From: Ganoderma boninense
Taxonomy: Eukaryota; Basidiomycota; Agaricomycetes; Polyporales; Polyporaceae
Direction: 5' to 3'
Assembly: GCA_002900995.3 (NCBI GenBank)
Contig: CM035310.1
Coordinates: 1,786,138 to 1,850,137, forward strand
Length of the DNA stretch: 64,000 nt
Each line of letters starts with the position of its first letter. The first letter of the stretch is position 1. Shown one piece after another: positions 47,655 to 59,866 of the stretch. The translations under genes and the position numbers were made by a program. The notes beneath the pieces are model-generated. The model had not been told where the DNA came from. It worked only from the letters and a program-made list of their open reading frames with translations, and did no database searches.

Positions 47655-49092
47655 GTGCGCCACAAGGCAGGAGGTACGGTTCACCGTGTCCCTACTGTCG
47701 ATAGATTACATTTATACTCAAGCATGCTGTGCCTTGCCGGGGGGTGGCTCAGAGTCCATACCGTCATGTTCTTGGCGCGGATTCCAAGGAAACACCCGTA
47801 CATTTCGGCTAGCTTGGTCTCAGCATCTGTACACCTTCTCTTCTGACAGGTGCGTGGTTCTCGAAAATATGTACGAGGAAGCTCATGTATCCCGGCACTT
47901 GTTGACATTGACAGAGGAGTCGACCGGAAAACGCATCTCGCACTTCAATGTTGCGAGTATCACCTTTGAAGGTGGGTATCTTTCCTGCGCGCTAGTTCAA
48001 GTTCGCGCCGATGCCGGAGGTGTCAGAAATGCTCTAGGTCTGATGCACCGGACAAGGACCGGCACATCGCGTTTAGAGGAACCTCCGGACCCTTTTGGTT
48101 AAAGTTTTTCTGTTGAATGTCGCGAACGAAACGGAGAGGATGGTGCAGCGGAGGTTTCAGGAGTAGTAAGATCGAGTACTGTGGTCATGACTTGTTGAAT
48201 GGCTTATGTCCTTATTCACTTATCCGGGGCCTTTGCTTCAAGTTAACACCTGCCACTGAACACTGCCTCAGGTATGGCCTCCACGAAGCGACGATTAATG
48301 AAGCATGACGCGCCTATAAACTCTCACTGCACGATGAGGGAGAGAGAAGTTGTGCATTGTATGGCTCCTCCCATGATGAGCGCACGGGGATTATCCGGCG
48401 TATGGATGAATCGCTCCCTGTCTTCATGACTACTTCTTCGTGATACTGGATGCAGCGTATGCAATCCGTCATGATGAGGACGGCCACGCGGTGTTCGGAG
48501 CTTTTGCGAAGCTTGTTGCATTGATCCTCATTTTTCTGCTATGCCTGTTTGCAGCCACCGGACCTTCTTAAGATTAAGTTGGAGGTTTCCATGTCCTCCG
48601 CTCGGTGACGCTTCCGTCTACTTATAGCGCGGCCGCCACAACTCCGAGCGGGTTCGAGGTCTCAGCTCGGAAGGCAAGGTTTTGTTACGGACATGTGCAA
48701 AATCCTTACGGTTGGCCTCCATTCCAGGCCTAGGGCGCTGGGTATACTACCTCAGAACGAATTAGAACTTGAGTCAGACAAAGCTACCGGATCCTTGTTG
48801 TACGGAGGAAATAATGTACTCTGTTAAAGACAGCTGACATACACTCGTCCAGGACGACCCCTTCTGCGGCCGGAGTCTTTTGCCGCGTATCAGTCATGGG
48901 CCTTCCATCACACACCGGGGATAGGAAATACTTCCCGAATCCGAACGACAGAATAACTGAGCCTATGAGATATCAATCCCATCCAGCAAACGCTCTGATG
49001 AGGGGGATAGTGGTGTGATCTTGCAGTCAAAATGACATGGATGACTGATATTGTACGGTCAGGTTGTACATTCTGAATAGCCAGCTTTCAAC
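47655..49092. other. Intergenic between STS2 and the P450
   Basis: About 1.4 kb with the STS2 promoter and the P450 3' end. Several short open frames, no domain recognised. Confidence 0.45.
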
Positions 49093-51100
49093 TCACCAGA
49101 CGATCGATGACAGCACCTCAACCTTGGGCATCACAGGTTGTCCTTGTTTGTCGATCGGAGGTCCTATATCGAAAACATGGAGTATGGATGCAACGCAGAT
49201 GAACACCATGGCATCGCTGATCTCCCTTCCAGGACATATTCTTCATTCCAGGGTTTCGCAGTGAGCGTCAGGTTGCCAGAAATCCCTCAACTCAGACTCT
49301 CACCTCCGACCAAATCCGAAGGCAACAGTATTGGGATCCCTCACGTTTGGATTGAAGTTGCCATCCTCTCCGAGGAAGCGGTCAGGATTGAAGACGTCCG
49401 GCTCTGGATACTCGATTGGGTCATGTAGCATTGCCCTGGTTTTCAAACAGTTAGCATAGCCAACGTTCAGTGAATACCAAGATGGGCGGAGGGCTTCTCA
49501 CCACTGGTTAGCGAAGATAATTGACCCCTTGGGTATGAAATGTCCCTCATATATGTCGTCGTCCATACTAGCATGGAAGTTCCCAAGTGGAGTCACAGGG
49601 ATCCATCGCGTACACTCTTTGACAAGCGCGTTCACGTATGGGAGCGACGGACGATCGCTGAACTCGGGCAATCGATGGAGACCCACGACCGCCATGAGCT
49701 CTGCTCTCGCTTTCTGCTGAGTTTCAGGGTATAGCACCATTGCGAGGAAGAATGTAAGAAGGGTCGATACGGTCTATGATCGGAGAATTCGGCACGTTAA
49801 AACTTACACCAGGATTCTACTATAGAACATACCGTATCGCTTCCAGCTGTGTGCACGGGACATGGTAAATCTCCGACACCACGGCGGGTAGGCAAAGCAA
49901 GCCCACCTCCATACAAAATAGCCGCGCAGTTCTTAGCAATCGTCTCTGCTTCCCTATGTTCTTCTCCTTTGAAATGTGCTATCTCGTCTAGCATTTGAGT
50001 AAGGAACGATGGCACTGCTGAGCCTGTACGCTGCAAATCCACGAGAATGTCAGCACGTCGCTTCAAGCCAATGTAACACATTCTGCAACGTACCATTGCC
50101 CTCTTCACATCCTCAAAAGGCACGTTCACAGTGGCATTTAATATCTGTTTCCAGGACTCTACCCGCTTCTTATAGCCCGATCCAGGAAACCAGGAAGGAA
50201 GGTACTGCAGGGACGGCAAGTACTGTACGAGTAGTGACCCAGGAAGGAACATGTGGGCGAGGATATTGGCAGTTTGCTGCGCATTTTGCAGGTATTTCTC
50301 CGTCGTAGGTTTGTCGTGAGCGCCATAAGTTAGGTCCAGAAGGATGACTCCAACAATGCTAAGGATCCAAGTGGCAACATCAGTGCCCTCTGCAGTCTAC
50401 AGTCCGACGACGAGAAGATATGCTCACAATGCACTGTGCTCAAAGAATCGGGCAGGCTCCTGATGTAAGTGAACAAGAAGCTGCCTCGCTCTCTGCTGCT
50501 GAGGAACCTCATACTCCTTCGCCGCACCGCTGTCGCAATAGCGGTGCACTAGCCGACGATGCTTACGCCACCGTTGGTCATATGGCATGAGTGGGATGAT
50601 CCAACTCAAGTCGAGCCTAGACACCGGTCATGAAATCTCAGTATGCGACTACGATTTGTGGACCACAAGATCTGACTCACACGGAAAGCATTCCCAAACG
50701 TGGACGATCGCTATAATTGGCCGAGCGCTGGTCTAGGAGGTCAAACGCCGCCTTGGATGAATTCAAGATGACGATAGAGTACTTGAATATTTTGAGGTGC
50801 ACGACTGGGCCTGTCGAACCCCCTCGTTCGTCAGAATGGATGAGGTGCCCCATCATCAGGAAAATCCCCAAATGCTATTGGGCTCCTGAGCGAGTACGCA
50901 CCGTAAGTTGTGGACCATTGAGAGAACCGCTTCCAAGGATGCGAGGTGGCGAGGCTGAGTATATTGCCAACTAGAGGCCATCCCGGGGGTCCAGGAGGGA
51001 GCCCAGGCCCGGAGTGCCGAGCTGCGTGTCGATACACCAGAAAGTAAAGGAGTATGACGCCGAGAAAAAGGGTGAGCATAGTCAGTGCGAAGGAGGGCAT
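49093..51100 (-). CDS. Cytochrome P450 monooxygenase
   Basis: Heme-thiolate monooxygenase that would insert oxygen into a lipophilic substrate at the ER membrane with a P450 reductase. ATG 51100 is followed by a membrane anchor (LTMLTLFLGVILLYFLVYRH) and the proline hinge GLPPGPPGWPLVGN. Further exons give VILNSSKAAFDLLDQRSANY, YDQRWRKHRRL, the I-helix AGSDT (with TVSTLLTFFLAM), the K-helix ExxR (VKECTRWIP), FNPDRF and the heme loop FGFGRRICPGRE, whose Cys ligates iron. The protein ends at TGA 49093-49095. The diagnostic motifs are present and about ten introns can be spliced in frame, so the gene looks functional. It is probably about 500-520 residues. The neighbouring STS2 suggests oxidation of a sesquiterpene skeleton (inference). 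Confidence 0.9.
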
Positions 51101-53799
51101 CGATGAGGGACGAAATGGTGTTTCCCACTTTCGAGGGCGTCTTCTTCAGGTTGGTCAGAAGAGTATTTATCAGGTGGTCGGAATCTCCCATGCTAGTTGG
51201 TATGCTCCAAGCGGTATTCGGTGCGTATAATATATTCCGCGAACCGATGTGTGCTCCAGAAACTGAGTAACTTCTTGGGTAGAAAACCCAATGGATGTGG
51301 GCGCGAGCGCGATATCGGTTGGATCGATCAACCATGGCCCGCTGGTGCGCTATTGCCACCCTCGAAGTTTCCGGTCGAAGAACGCCAGGATGAGCGCTGC
51401 GTATCGGCGGGGACGGAGAATGATATACCTACTGTGTATGTGTACTGTTTTGTTCGGCTTGCAGGGATACATCTGCACGCACAGGTAGAGCGGCGTCACG
51501 GCGGCCATCGTCGACAGCGGCTGATCATTAATCATGGGCCACACCCGCCGGAGTTGAAGTCGGTTCTTCAACTTCTTGGGCGGTGATGGTGGGTGAAACG
51601 ATACCGCAGGGAAAGGCATGCCAGTGGCGATCGGGTCGTCCACACGGACCACACCCTTCTCCTATTAGACATGCTGTTCAACTTCGGATGGCCTAGCACT
51701 TGAACAGCAAACGAAGTCACTCGCCCAAAGTACTGTTGAGCACCGCGAATTGCATCCGCCGCTGGCATGGGTGCAAGCGCCAGCCTGGCGAGAAGATTCC
51801 ATCGGCAGTTCTGGGCGCTATGCAGAGTCGTCCCCGCGCCGCAGTAGTAAGTACTCAGTACCCTTCGCACGCACCCTCACCTCTTCATTCACCCACGATA
51901 TCCACCATCTTGCACTCAAGATGAGTATTTGGGTTCTTGACACCTCCTCCTGTGGGCAGCGAGGTTTGCACTATGCAAGGACACAATGAGGAAGACTCTG
52001 AAGGAAGACCGCCGGCACAGGCGTCTCTGAGTTGTCCCCAACGTCTTGCGCTGAAGTTTAGGGTCTTCAGGCTGTTATGAAGGTGCATGACCGCTCGCGC
52101 AAGAAGACGCTTGAGGGACATCAGAGGCCGTTGAACACATCTGAGGTAGTTCGTGGCTTTGGAATAACGTCGAGAACGAATCAGCGATGACATCAGAAAA
52201 GGTTACGGACTCAACCCGGCGCCGATACTTCATAATGGAAGAACGGTGGTCTCAGCCCCAGCATCGACATCTATCAGCCTTCTTCTATCTCATTGAGGTG
52301 GGAGATATTCTGGGTGAGCACGCCTTTGAAGTTAGCTCATGCACATACATCAGGCCTCAGGGCGCACATTGCGGTGGCTCGTGCATTCCGTTTACACTGT
52401 ACAGGCCGTCCCGGTGCTGTTTAGCGAGATCAGATGTCGCTGAAACACAACGGAAGGCTGCCAAGTCAGAGTGAACCAAGTTGAAGGCATACTCTGGCTG
52501 GTGGCCGCTGTCGATCGCCATCCGACTAGGTTTACCCTTCCATGTCTTGGTTTCAATTCTATCATCTCTACTCAAGGCCATTCGCCAAATGGAACTTACG
52601 GCGGGACAGAGATATCACCGGCGAGGTCCTCAGCGACGCCTCCCAGATCAGGTAACAGTCATTGTGTTCTGCCGCGAAACTCAGCCTAGGTTCCAAAATC
52701 TGAACTCTCAGCTGAAGCTGTCTCTGTAAATGCTGCGAACATTGACGCGACCACAGCAGGCGTAGTACAGTTGCTGATTGCGATCATGAACCTAAAGCAA
52801 CACTCCTGCACCGCTGTGCCTTCCGACCCGCGGTTCTCGCCGGTAGTTTCCTTTGGCTCGTCTCCTGCCCAGTAGACTCCGCTCTCACGGACAACGTTCC
52901 GTATTCCTTTCTTCGGGCAGTCCTTCACCCATCTGGACGTCCGACGACCTTCTGTTCTCAATGGCGTGCAGTGCCTTTCATGCTGCCGCTGTGATAGGTA
53001 GAGAAATGGCTTACATCCTTGTCTTATCGTCGACAGCCTTGGTCGGTGTGGACAGTGTGGTCTCCTCTTCTTTTCACTTCTGAGGTTTTTATTAATCGAG
53101 AATACCGGGCCCGATTGGTCCCGGACAACATTGACCTCGACTAAGAAGATCTCATGATTCGCTGTAGTCTTATACTTGGAATACCTAGTGCGAAAAGGGA
53201 TTCCGGAAAATCCTTTCGTCGCAACATGAGTAGTGGAGAGTTTTGGAGGCTACAGGGTGAACAATGTGCGGACCATGAAAGTGCACAAGTTGTGCACGCG
53301 ACTGCCCGACCATCAATATGGACACAGACGACCTTCTGACGAAGAAAGCTCCACAGAAAAGAAGCTGAGGATGCTACAATCGCGCCCGGCAAACACGGTA
53401 GGTGATGTAAACCGGCAGGAAGACCGAAGGCGCATGTTCGTATGCTAAAGCTCAGCTCAGTAGAATCCATCACTTCAAGGCGCTGAAGTACTACTCGGTG
53501 GCGAATTGTCTGAAGTTCATCTATTCTTAGGAACTATCGGTGCTCCTCGGGGCGATATAACGCACCCGCGCACTCTGTGCATACAGGAAGCGCAACGAAT
53601 CCATCATCGACAACGCGTGCCGCAGAGCTCCATGTGGAACTACGCTTTGTCATAACAGTATCACCCTCGTTTCCAAACGAGTTTGCGAGTAATCCTTCCT
53701 CTCTGAGTTTGGGAATTGCAAGGTTCCTGGTTCCTGGGAGTCCGTCAGCGCGACAAACTCAAGGCGACACCCGCCTGTCAAGCAGCCTCCGGGGGTAGC
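51101..53799. other. 2.7 kb between the P450 and the adenylating enzyme, no supported gene
   Basis: Contains the P450 promoter and the 3' side of the adenylating enzyme. Minus-strand pieces near 51190-51600 (RRVWPMINDQPLSTMAAVTP and IALAPTSIGFSTQE) faintly recall a fungal MFS transporter, but stops and frame changes separate them and the similarity is too weak to call. Confidence 0.4.
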
Positions 53800-55997
53800 T
53801 TAGGGCATCTCAAACTGTGTGTTTGGGTCCGCTCCAATCTCGCGTAGTTTTCGCTTGTCGACCTTTCCGTTCCTATATAGAATACGAAGCATGAGTTTCC
53901 TCTCCCGGAGATATGCATACTTGCGAGAGCAACTCACGCGGTCAGAGGAAGAACACTGAGCGCTAGGATACCGCGTTGGAACCGCATACCGCGGCTGCAA
54001 CGCCGTGGTCTCCTTCACCACTGCAGCAACAGGGACCGAATCCGGGGCGTAGAATCCATGCAGCTCCCCGTCGATGAGGAGCGCGCAGGCGGAAGTGATC
54101 CCTGGACAACTGTACATCGCAGCACTCACGCCATCCAGCTCGACTCGAAAGCCCTGCGTAAGAACCATTGCGCCTCCTTCAATTTGGGCTCGTGTACCAG
54201 GAGCATGGATTGCGCTCACCTTGACCTTGACCTGGTCGTCGACACGTCCACGATGTTCGAGCTTGCCATCCGCACGCAGTCTTCCTAAGTCCCCCGTGTT
54301 GTACATCATACCGCTATGTCCCACGAAAAGAGCCCTCAGCGCCATATAGCTCGCCTCAGCAGAGAGGACTTACCCGTCCGCTCGGAATGGGTCAGGCTTG
54401 TACCTTGTCTTCGTGAGTTCAGGGAGATTGAGGTAGCCGAGACTAATGCCAGATCCGCCGGCCCACATGACCCCAACTTCTCCGCGCGGCACTGGGCATA
54501 GCTCGCTGTCGAGGACGTACACTGAGTTGTTGGGCGTCGGATAGCCAATTGTGACATCTGCGCCACAATGATGCAAGTCCATTGTGTTCACGATAGTGAC
54601 CTAAGCTCAAACGAGACGGTATTCAGCTAGGATCTCATAAGAATATCCGCCAGTCCACGGCAACCGGGAGGGTGTATGATGCACATACCTCAGTAGGTCC
54701 ACAGGAGTTGTAAAAGTCAACCTTGTTCGACCATCTCTCTAAAAGCGCCTTCGTACAAGGCTCTCCGGCAGTGGCAACGACCTTCAGATTGGGATATTCC
54801 TCCGCGTCGTGAGGTTCTAGTATGGAAGGGGTGCAGATCAGAACGTCGACCGTCTTCATCACCTTGATCCAATCCTGACGACGAGGACCACGGAAGGTAG
54901 AGACTTCCGCCGTTCAAGATACAACTGAACACCTCCCATGCGCACATGTCGAAGGCGACATTGAGTAACTGGGCCACCTTGGTTCCAGGGCGTATACCGA
55001 GATTGCCCGGAGCTTGGCATACAACTTCCAAACCAGCACATTAGATTAGCACGGGGAAGAGTGCGGCTAAGGGGATGTGCTCACGGTTCACAACGTTCGA
55101 ATGGCTTACTATAACACCCTTGGGTCGCCCGGTCGTACCTTTGGGCATGGACATGTCAGCGACAAGTTAAGATCAATGAAGCGGGGTATACTACCAGACG
55201 TGAAGATAATATACGCCGGATCCTCTGGTCGGGCATAGGTGTCTCCAAACTGGATATCTACGCCCCCATCATCCTCCTCCTCCTCACAAAGGAGATCTTC
55301 GATGCAATACCAACTCCTCTCCACGCTGCAATGTCGAGAGATATGTGTCCTTTGAAACAAGGATCACTGCTGGCCGTGCATCGTCGACGATATCTTGGAG
55401 TACGGCCGTCGGTATATTACAACCATCGAGCGGAATGTATGCCGCTCCGAGGCGAAGCACAGCAAACAGGGCGACCAGGAAAGCGGAGGAGCGCTCGACG
55501 ACGAGGCATACGCGACTGCCACGACGAACGCCGAGTCCTTGGAGACGCTGCGCTAGATGCACTGAGCGTGTACGTAGGGCGCCGTAGGTGAGCTGACCTC
55601 CGAGGATGTCCTGGACCGCGAGGGAGGTTGGAGAGACGGCCGCATGTACATCCAAGAAGTCGCAGATGGACTGCAAGATGGGTGGGTGTCGGACTCCGTG
55701 CACAATGGAGAGTCGAGGATCAGGATCATAGTGACCCTGGTCCGAGTCGAGTTCGCGGGAGGGACAGTTGGATTGGGCGGGTCGGTCCGACCGAGCGAAT
55801 GAACGGATGCCTAGTATCGAACATAAGGCTTCACATGCTGCTTCGAGGCCTGTGAGTCGAATTGAACAAACGATGTAGTGTGATGGAAGAGTGAGGACGG
55901 CGTCCCAGCAGAAAGACAAGACGTGCTTGGGGAGGGAGCGGAGACGGTGTATGAGAGACAAGGATGCCTCAGGATGTCTATGGGGTATGGGGTCCAT
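53800..55997 (-). CDS. Stand-alone adenylating enzyme (NRPS-type A domain)
   Basis: ANL-superfamily enzyme that activates a carboxylic acid as its AMP ester. ATG 55997 is chosen as start. A-domain core motifs in order: LTYGALRTRS (A1); LRLGAAYIPLD (A2); YIIFTSG joined across an intron to TTGRPKGVIVSHSN (A3); LLNVAFDMCAWEVF (A4); FYNSCGPTEV (A5); GYLNLPEL (A6); YNTGDLGRL (A7); GRVDDQVKVKV (A8); and LPLTANGKVDKRKL (A10), with the catalytic Lys. The protein ends 14 residues after A10, so no carrier, condensation or reductase domain follows. Between A4 and A5, near 54890-54898, the frame shifts by one base. This is either a sequence error or an inactivating lesion. It might supply acyl-AMP or acyl-CoA to the neighbouring acyltransferases (inference). 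Confidence 0.78.
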
Positions 55998-57759
55998 GTG
56001 GTTACGGATGGAGACGAAGCGTGAGTGGGATGTCTAGAGGCGGGAGCAAGGCACTGACTTGGTGTGTTGTAATGCCCCGCCGGAGTAGCTGTGCGGGGGA
56101 CTGGACACTCTGCGAACTCAAACAGGATGCGTGACACAGCATATCACTGGACTAGGGACGATGAGGAGGTTAAACCACGGGCAATGCATTGTGGACATAC
56201 GAGGATCGGACTGATTGAGTGCTTGGTGGGATGTGGTCGAAACGAGTCCTCGACGAAGGCGGCGATTCGGGTGCGAGTCTCAGAACCGTCGACGCTGAAG
56301 GGGCGTGAGAATCCACATCGCCACGGACGCTTTCCCCACTGCGTCTGCAGTGATGATCGTTTCAAATTCCTTCTCTGACCCACGCTGGTGTCCCTCAGCA
56401 GCTTTACAAGGGCCGAGTAGCATCCGCCAGACGCATCATAGCCAGAGCACTGTGAGTTCTTTTTCCGGGTCGACCGGCCTCCACGAATTTCACGACCGGC
56501 GTTGACCCTGGCCACTAGTCTCTGAGTCTCACTGCAACGTACTGTCTCCGGCCCTCTCAGGCTTCCATTCTGAAGGCGTACCGCTCGTGCATCTCGGGGT
56601 TGGAGTTCCGTGAGCTGGAAGTGCCGCCATGTGCAATGCAAGGTGTTTGAAACTGCACCCGTGCGCGAAGTTCTGCACTTCGCAAGATTCTGATTCTCCG
56701 GTCGTCGGCTCCCGACCTTCCCCAGAACGATAACTGGTTCGTTGCACAGCACGTGTCTACCTTACATACTTGTCCCCCAAGTTGTCATCGTTGAGCATCC
56801 AAGCGGAGATGGGTTCCGTCATCTGACAGATGGCTGTGGCTTCAGCAGAAGTAGCGATACATGGTTGGATTGGCAGCCTGCGACGACCGCGGAGTGCTCG
56901 CTCGACGTGCGTCACCTTCCAATTCTCCGCCTAATAACCGTTTGTTCTCTGCGCTAATCCTCAGTCGCCAGCCAAAGATACCTGTGGTGCCGCTGTCTTG
57001 ACCGGCGCGCACCATCCGCAGCATCTTGACAGGGATGGCCGGTCGCTGACATGGCGGATCTCGAACGGAGAGAAGCACGCCAGCCAAGGAGAACACAAGG
57101 TGAAGACGATTACACGGCAATACCCAGACGCCACGCTTGGCAGCGAGGATCTACCCTACCTACGAGAAGGAGCTTTCATGCGTGTATCAGGGCCCCGAAG
57201 TATCCGTCTATGCCCAGTATCATGATGAAGATCATGTCCGAGCCACGATCATATGGTCCATGCAACTGCGGAGTCTTCTGCATTGTCGAGGCTGGCCTAT
57301 CCTTAGCGTGAAGAAGTTACTGGACTCCATGTGCTGACAGAGCCTCAGCGCTGGCCCTGACAGAGTTCAGAGCTCCAAACGCCTTCGGGGTTGGTGCCGT
57401 CATCGTGTATTGCATACGAAACATCCGACACGGCCGAGTTACGTGAGAGGGGTGCACCGGGGACAAGAATTCCCTATACTTTAAACCCGTCCCCGCAATA
57501 TAATTTTCACTCAGGTTAAAACATTCACAACGGTGCTTTCCATCCGTCGTGCTTGGTCCGGCACATTGTTGACGGCGAACCAGTTGGCTTCTGTGCGTAC
57601 CAAGTAACACCAAGTTTCGAATAATGTGAACACACTGTGTTTACTTTAAAACAGAATAGGATAAAAACCAACTGAGTTTCATGACAGCGGGAACAAATGT
57701 AACATTTGTGAACGACCAGGACCGAAATACCGTCAACAAGAGCCTTTACAATGGAATTT
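55998..57759. other. Intergenic between the adenylating enzyme and the hydrolase
   Basis: About 1.8 kb. A 202-codon minus-strand frame (56144-56752) is Arg/Ser-rich without a domain, and I leave it out. It must contain the adenylating-enzyme promoter and the hydrolase 3' end. Confidence 0.45.
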
Positions 57760-59065
57760 TCACAAGGTCTTGACCCACTCTCCGAGCGCCTTCAATGTGT
57801 TCGTCCTCTCCGGCTCGACCCAGTCAATGACCAAGAAGTCGTGCAAAGCATCCGTTTCCTCGATGTACCTAACGTTCTCCTTCCCATTGTCCTTGATGAG
57901 CCGGTCGCGCACCGTGATCATGGGGTCCAGGTGTACTCCGCGCCCCCCGCGACGATGGCCGTGGGCGGGAAGCCGCCGAACATGTCTGGAAGCAGCGGGA
58001 GGTCCAGCGCGCCAGGGGAGATCCACGCGCTCGTCGCCGCGAACTCCTCCGGGAGGCTGCCGAGCAGCGCGCGGCGCGAGTACCCGCTCTCGAGAATGGG
58101 GTGCACGACGTCGGAGCGCGAGTTGCGGACCATGGACGAGTCCTTGCCGACATGCGTCTGCGCCCAGTCCAGCGTCGGCGAGAGCAGGATCATGCCGCCC
58201 GGTTTGGGCAGGGACGCGAGATCCGCGCTCGCGATGTACCGCGCGAGGTTGAAGACGATGCCGCCCCCGGCCGAGTCGCCTGAGAGGATGATGTTGCGCG
58301 GCTCGAAGCCGACGTCCTCGACGAGATACCGGTACCCGGCGATCGCATCCATGAGCGACGCGGGGAAGGGGTTGGCGGGCTTGAAGGGCGCGGCCGAAGA
58401 GATGCGGAACTCGAGCGCGAACATGCGGAGGTTCGGGCCCAGGTACTCCGAGTACCCCTTCCACAACTGCATCATACTACCGCTTGGTTCTGCGGAGCCC
58501 ATCTGTAAGCCGACCGTCAGCATAAGGGAGAGCCCCGCACTGCCCTCTCGACAGAACTCACAACATGACCGCCACCTGGATAGAGACGCAGTCAGTGGGT
58601 GCAATTAACATCGATATAGCTGACCACCGAATACATACCGTGAAGGTGATAGATGACCCTTTCGCCTGGGGATGCACGCTGGCCTACGTTGTTCTTGTCG
58701 TCGCGGGCACCGTACCAGAATCCACCCGTGCGCTCCGCCTTGACTCCGTTCTTCTCGGCAATGTCCGCCACTTCTCCGACTACAAGCTCGGGGGTGGCCT
58801 CGACGAACACGAAGCCTAGGGTGCTCGCCTTTTGCTCGAAAGCGGAGAGCGGGGTGGGGGCGGGCATCGACGTCTGATACATCATGCCGATGACGGCGCG
58901 GAATAGGTGTGTTAGGATGGCACGTTTGAAGGGCCAGGACTTGCGCGGACGTGCAGCGGGTATCGCGTCGAGGACGAGCCACACCGGCAGCGCAGCCAGC
59001 ACGTAGACGACCCCGCCGGCGATGTAGGCAGCCTTGAGAGGTTGGTGTCGGAAGGCGAAGGGCAT
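57760..59065 (-). CDS. Alpha/beta hydrolase, HSL-type esterase, N-terminal membrane segment
   Basis: Serine hydrolase acting on esters. ATG 59065 (MPFAFRHQPLKAAY) is followed by a hydrophobic segment (YIAGGVVYVLAALPVWLVLD) that could anchor it. The oxyanion motif HGGGH is formed across an intron (HLHG + GGHV). The nucleophile elbow GDSAGGG lies in NIILSGDSAGGG, and the catalytic His is in DALHDFLVIDW; these are the HSL/arylacetamide-deacetylase-like family marks. The C-terminus ends at 57760. Near 57925-57940 one C appears to be missing: without it AGGAEYTW runs into a stop, while a one-base change of frame gives DPMITVRDRLIKDNG and the catalytic His. It lies next to membrane copy C on the same strand. 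It might remove an ester from a pathway product (inference). Confidence 0.8.
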
Positions 59066-59866
59066 GGCGCAGAGGTCGAGGGGGGCGTCGACGTCGACGG
59101 GGATGGTGGACGCAGGGTTGCAGGTGATGGCCCTGCTGCTGCTGAGTCCCTTGAACTTTGAAGAGTGGAAGGGCTAATTCCGTGCGAAGGCGGCACGAGT
59201 CTTCTCCACACCATCTCCGGGAGAAGGCGTCGTGTCAGGCCGATGTTGGACGGACGTCCAGGAGCCGTCTAATTCACGAAACAGACGAGAAAAACACGGC
59301 CGTGTCAGAACGTTCTGAACATCTGCCTTTGATCATCCGCAGGACATGGAAAGGATATGATGGACAAGAACGGTAAGCCTCGAAGCAGCTAGCAACTGGC
59401 CCCCGACCACTGCCTCGACAAGCGTGAGAATTTGACTGGCGGAGATTGACCCCGTTGGCCGCTCCGCTCAAAGCCGCTGAGCGATAAATTCTGTCCAGAT
59501 TTGAATGAGTTTGAACCATCTTAGAAGATTCGGATGCTACAGTGGCGCCCCCGTCCCCAGCGGGCGTAGTAGTCAGCGCATACCCGGTTGGCCATCATAG
59601 AATAAGTTTGAGAGCTGCTTCTGATAGAACCGAGGATGCGACCGTCGACGGCGGCTGCGGACCCTTTTGGTCGGACAAAAATATCATCGTCCATTGTGAG
59701 CACCCCGAGTCGAGAGGCAGCTTGCCAGTAGAAAATGCGAAAAATGGGTCATTCCTGCCGCCGATGAACGCGAGCTATACACCAACATTACTACAATTTA
59801 CTACGATTCACCATCGTACATCGTGAACGATATGAACAAATAAGCTGGGCAATACAGTGACTGACT
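59066..59866. other. Intergenic between the hydrolase and membrane copy C
   Basis: About 800 bp containing the hydrolase promoter and the 3' end of copy C. No gene seen. Confidence 0.45.

Noticed and set aside
51190..51600. Fragments resembling a fungal MFS transporter on the minus strand
   Set aside because: Only two short vaguely similar stretches, in different frames with stops between; not enough to call even a pseudogene.
56144..56752. 202-codon minus-strand frame
   Set aside because: Arg/Ser-rich with no domain or intron logic; likely a chance frame.
57760..58464. 234-codon minus-strand frame overlapping the hydrolase
   Set aside because: Its Arg/His/Pro-rich part is the shifted reading of the hydrolase exon; only the last about 60 residues (MITVRDRL onward) belong to the true protein after the frame break.
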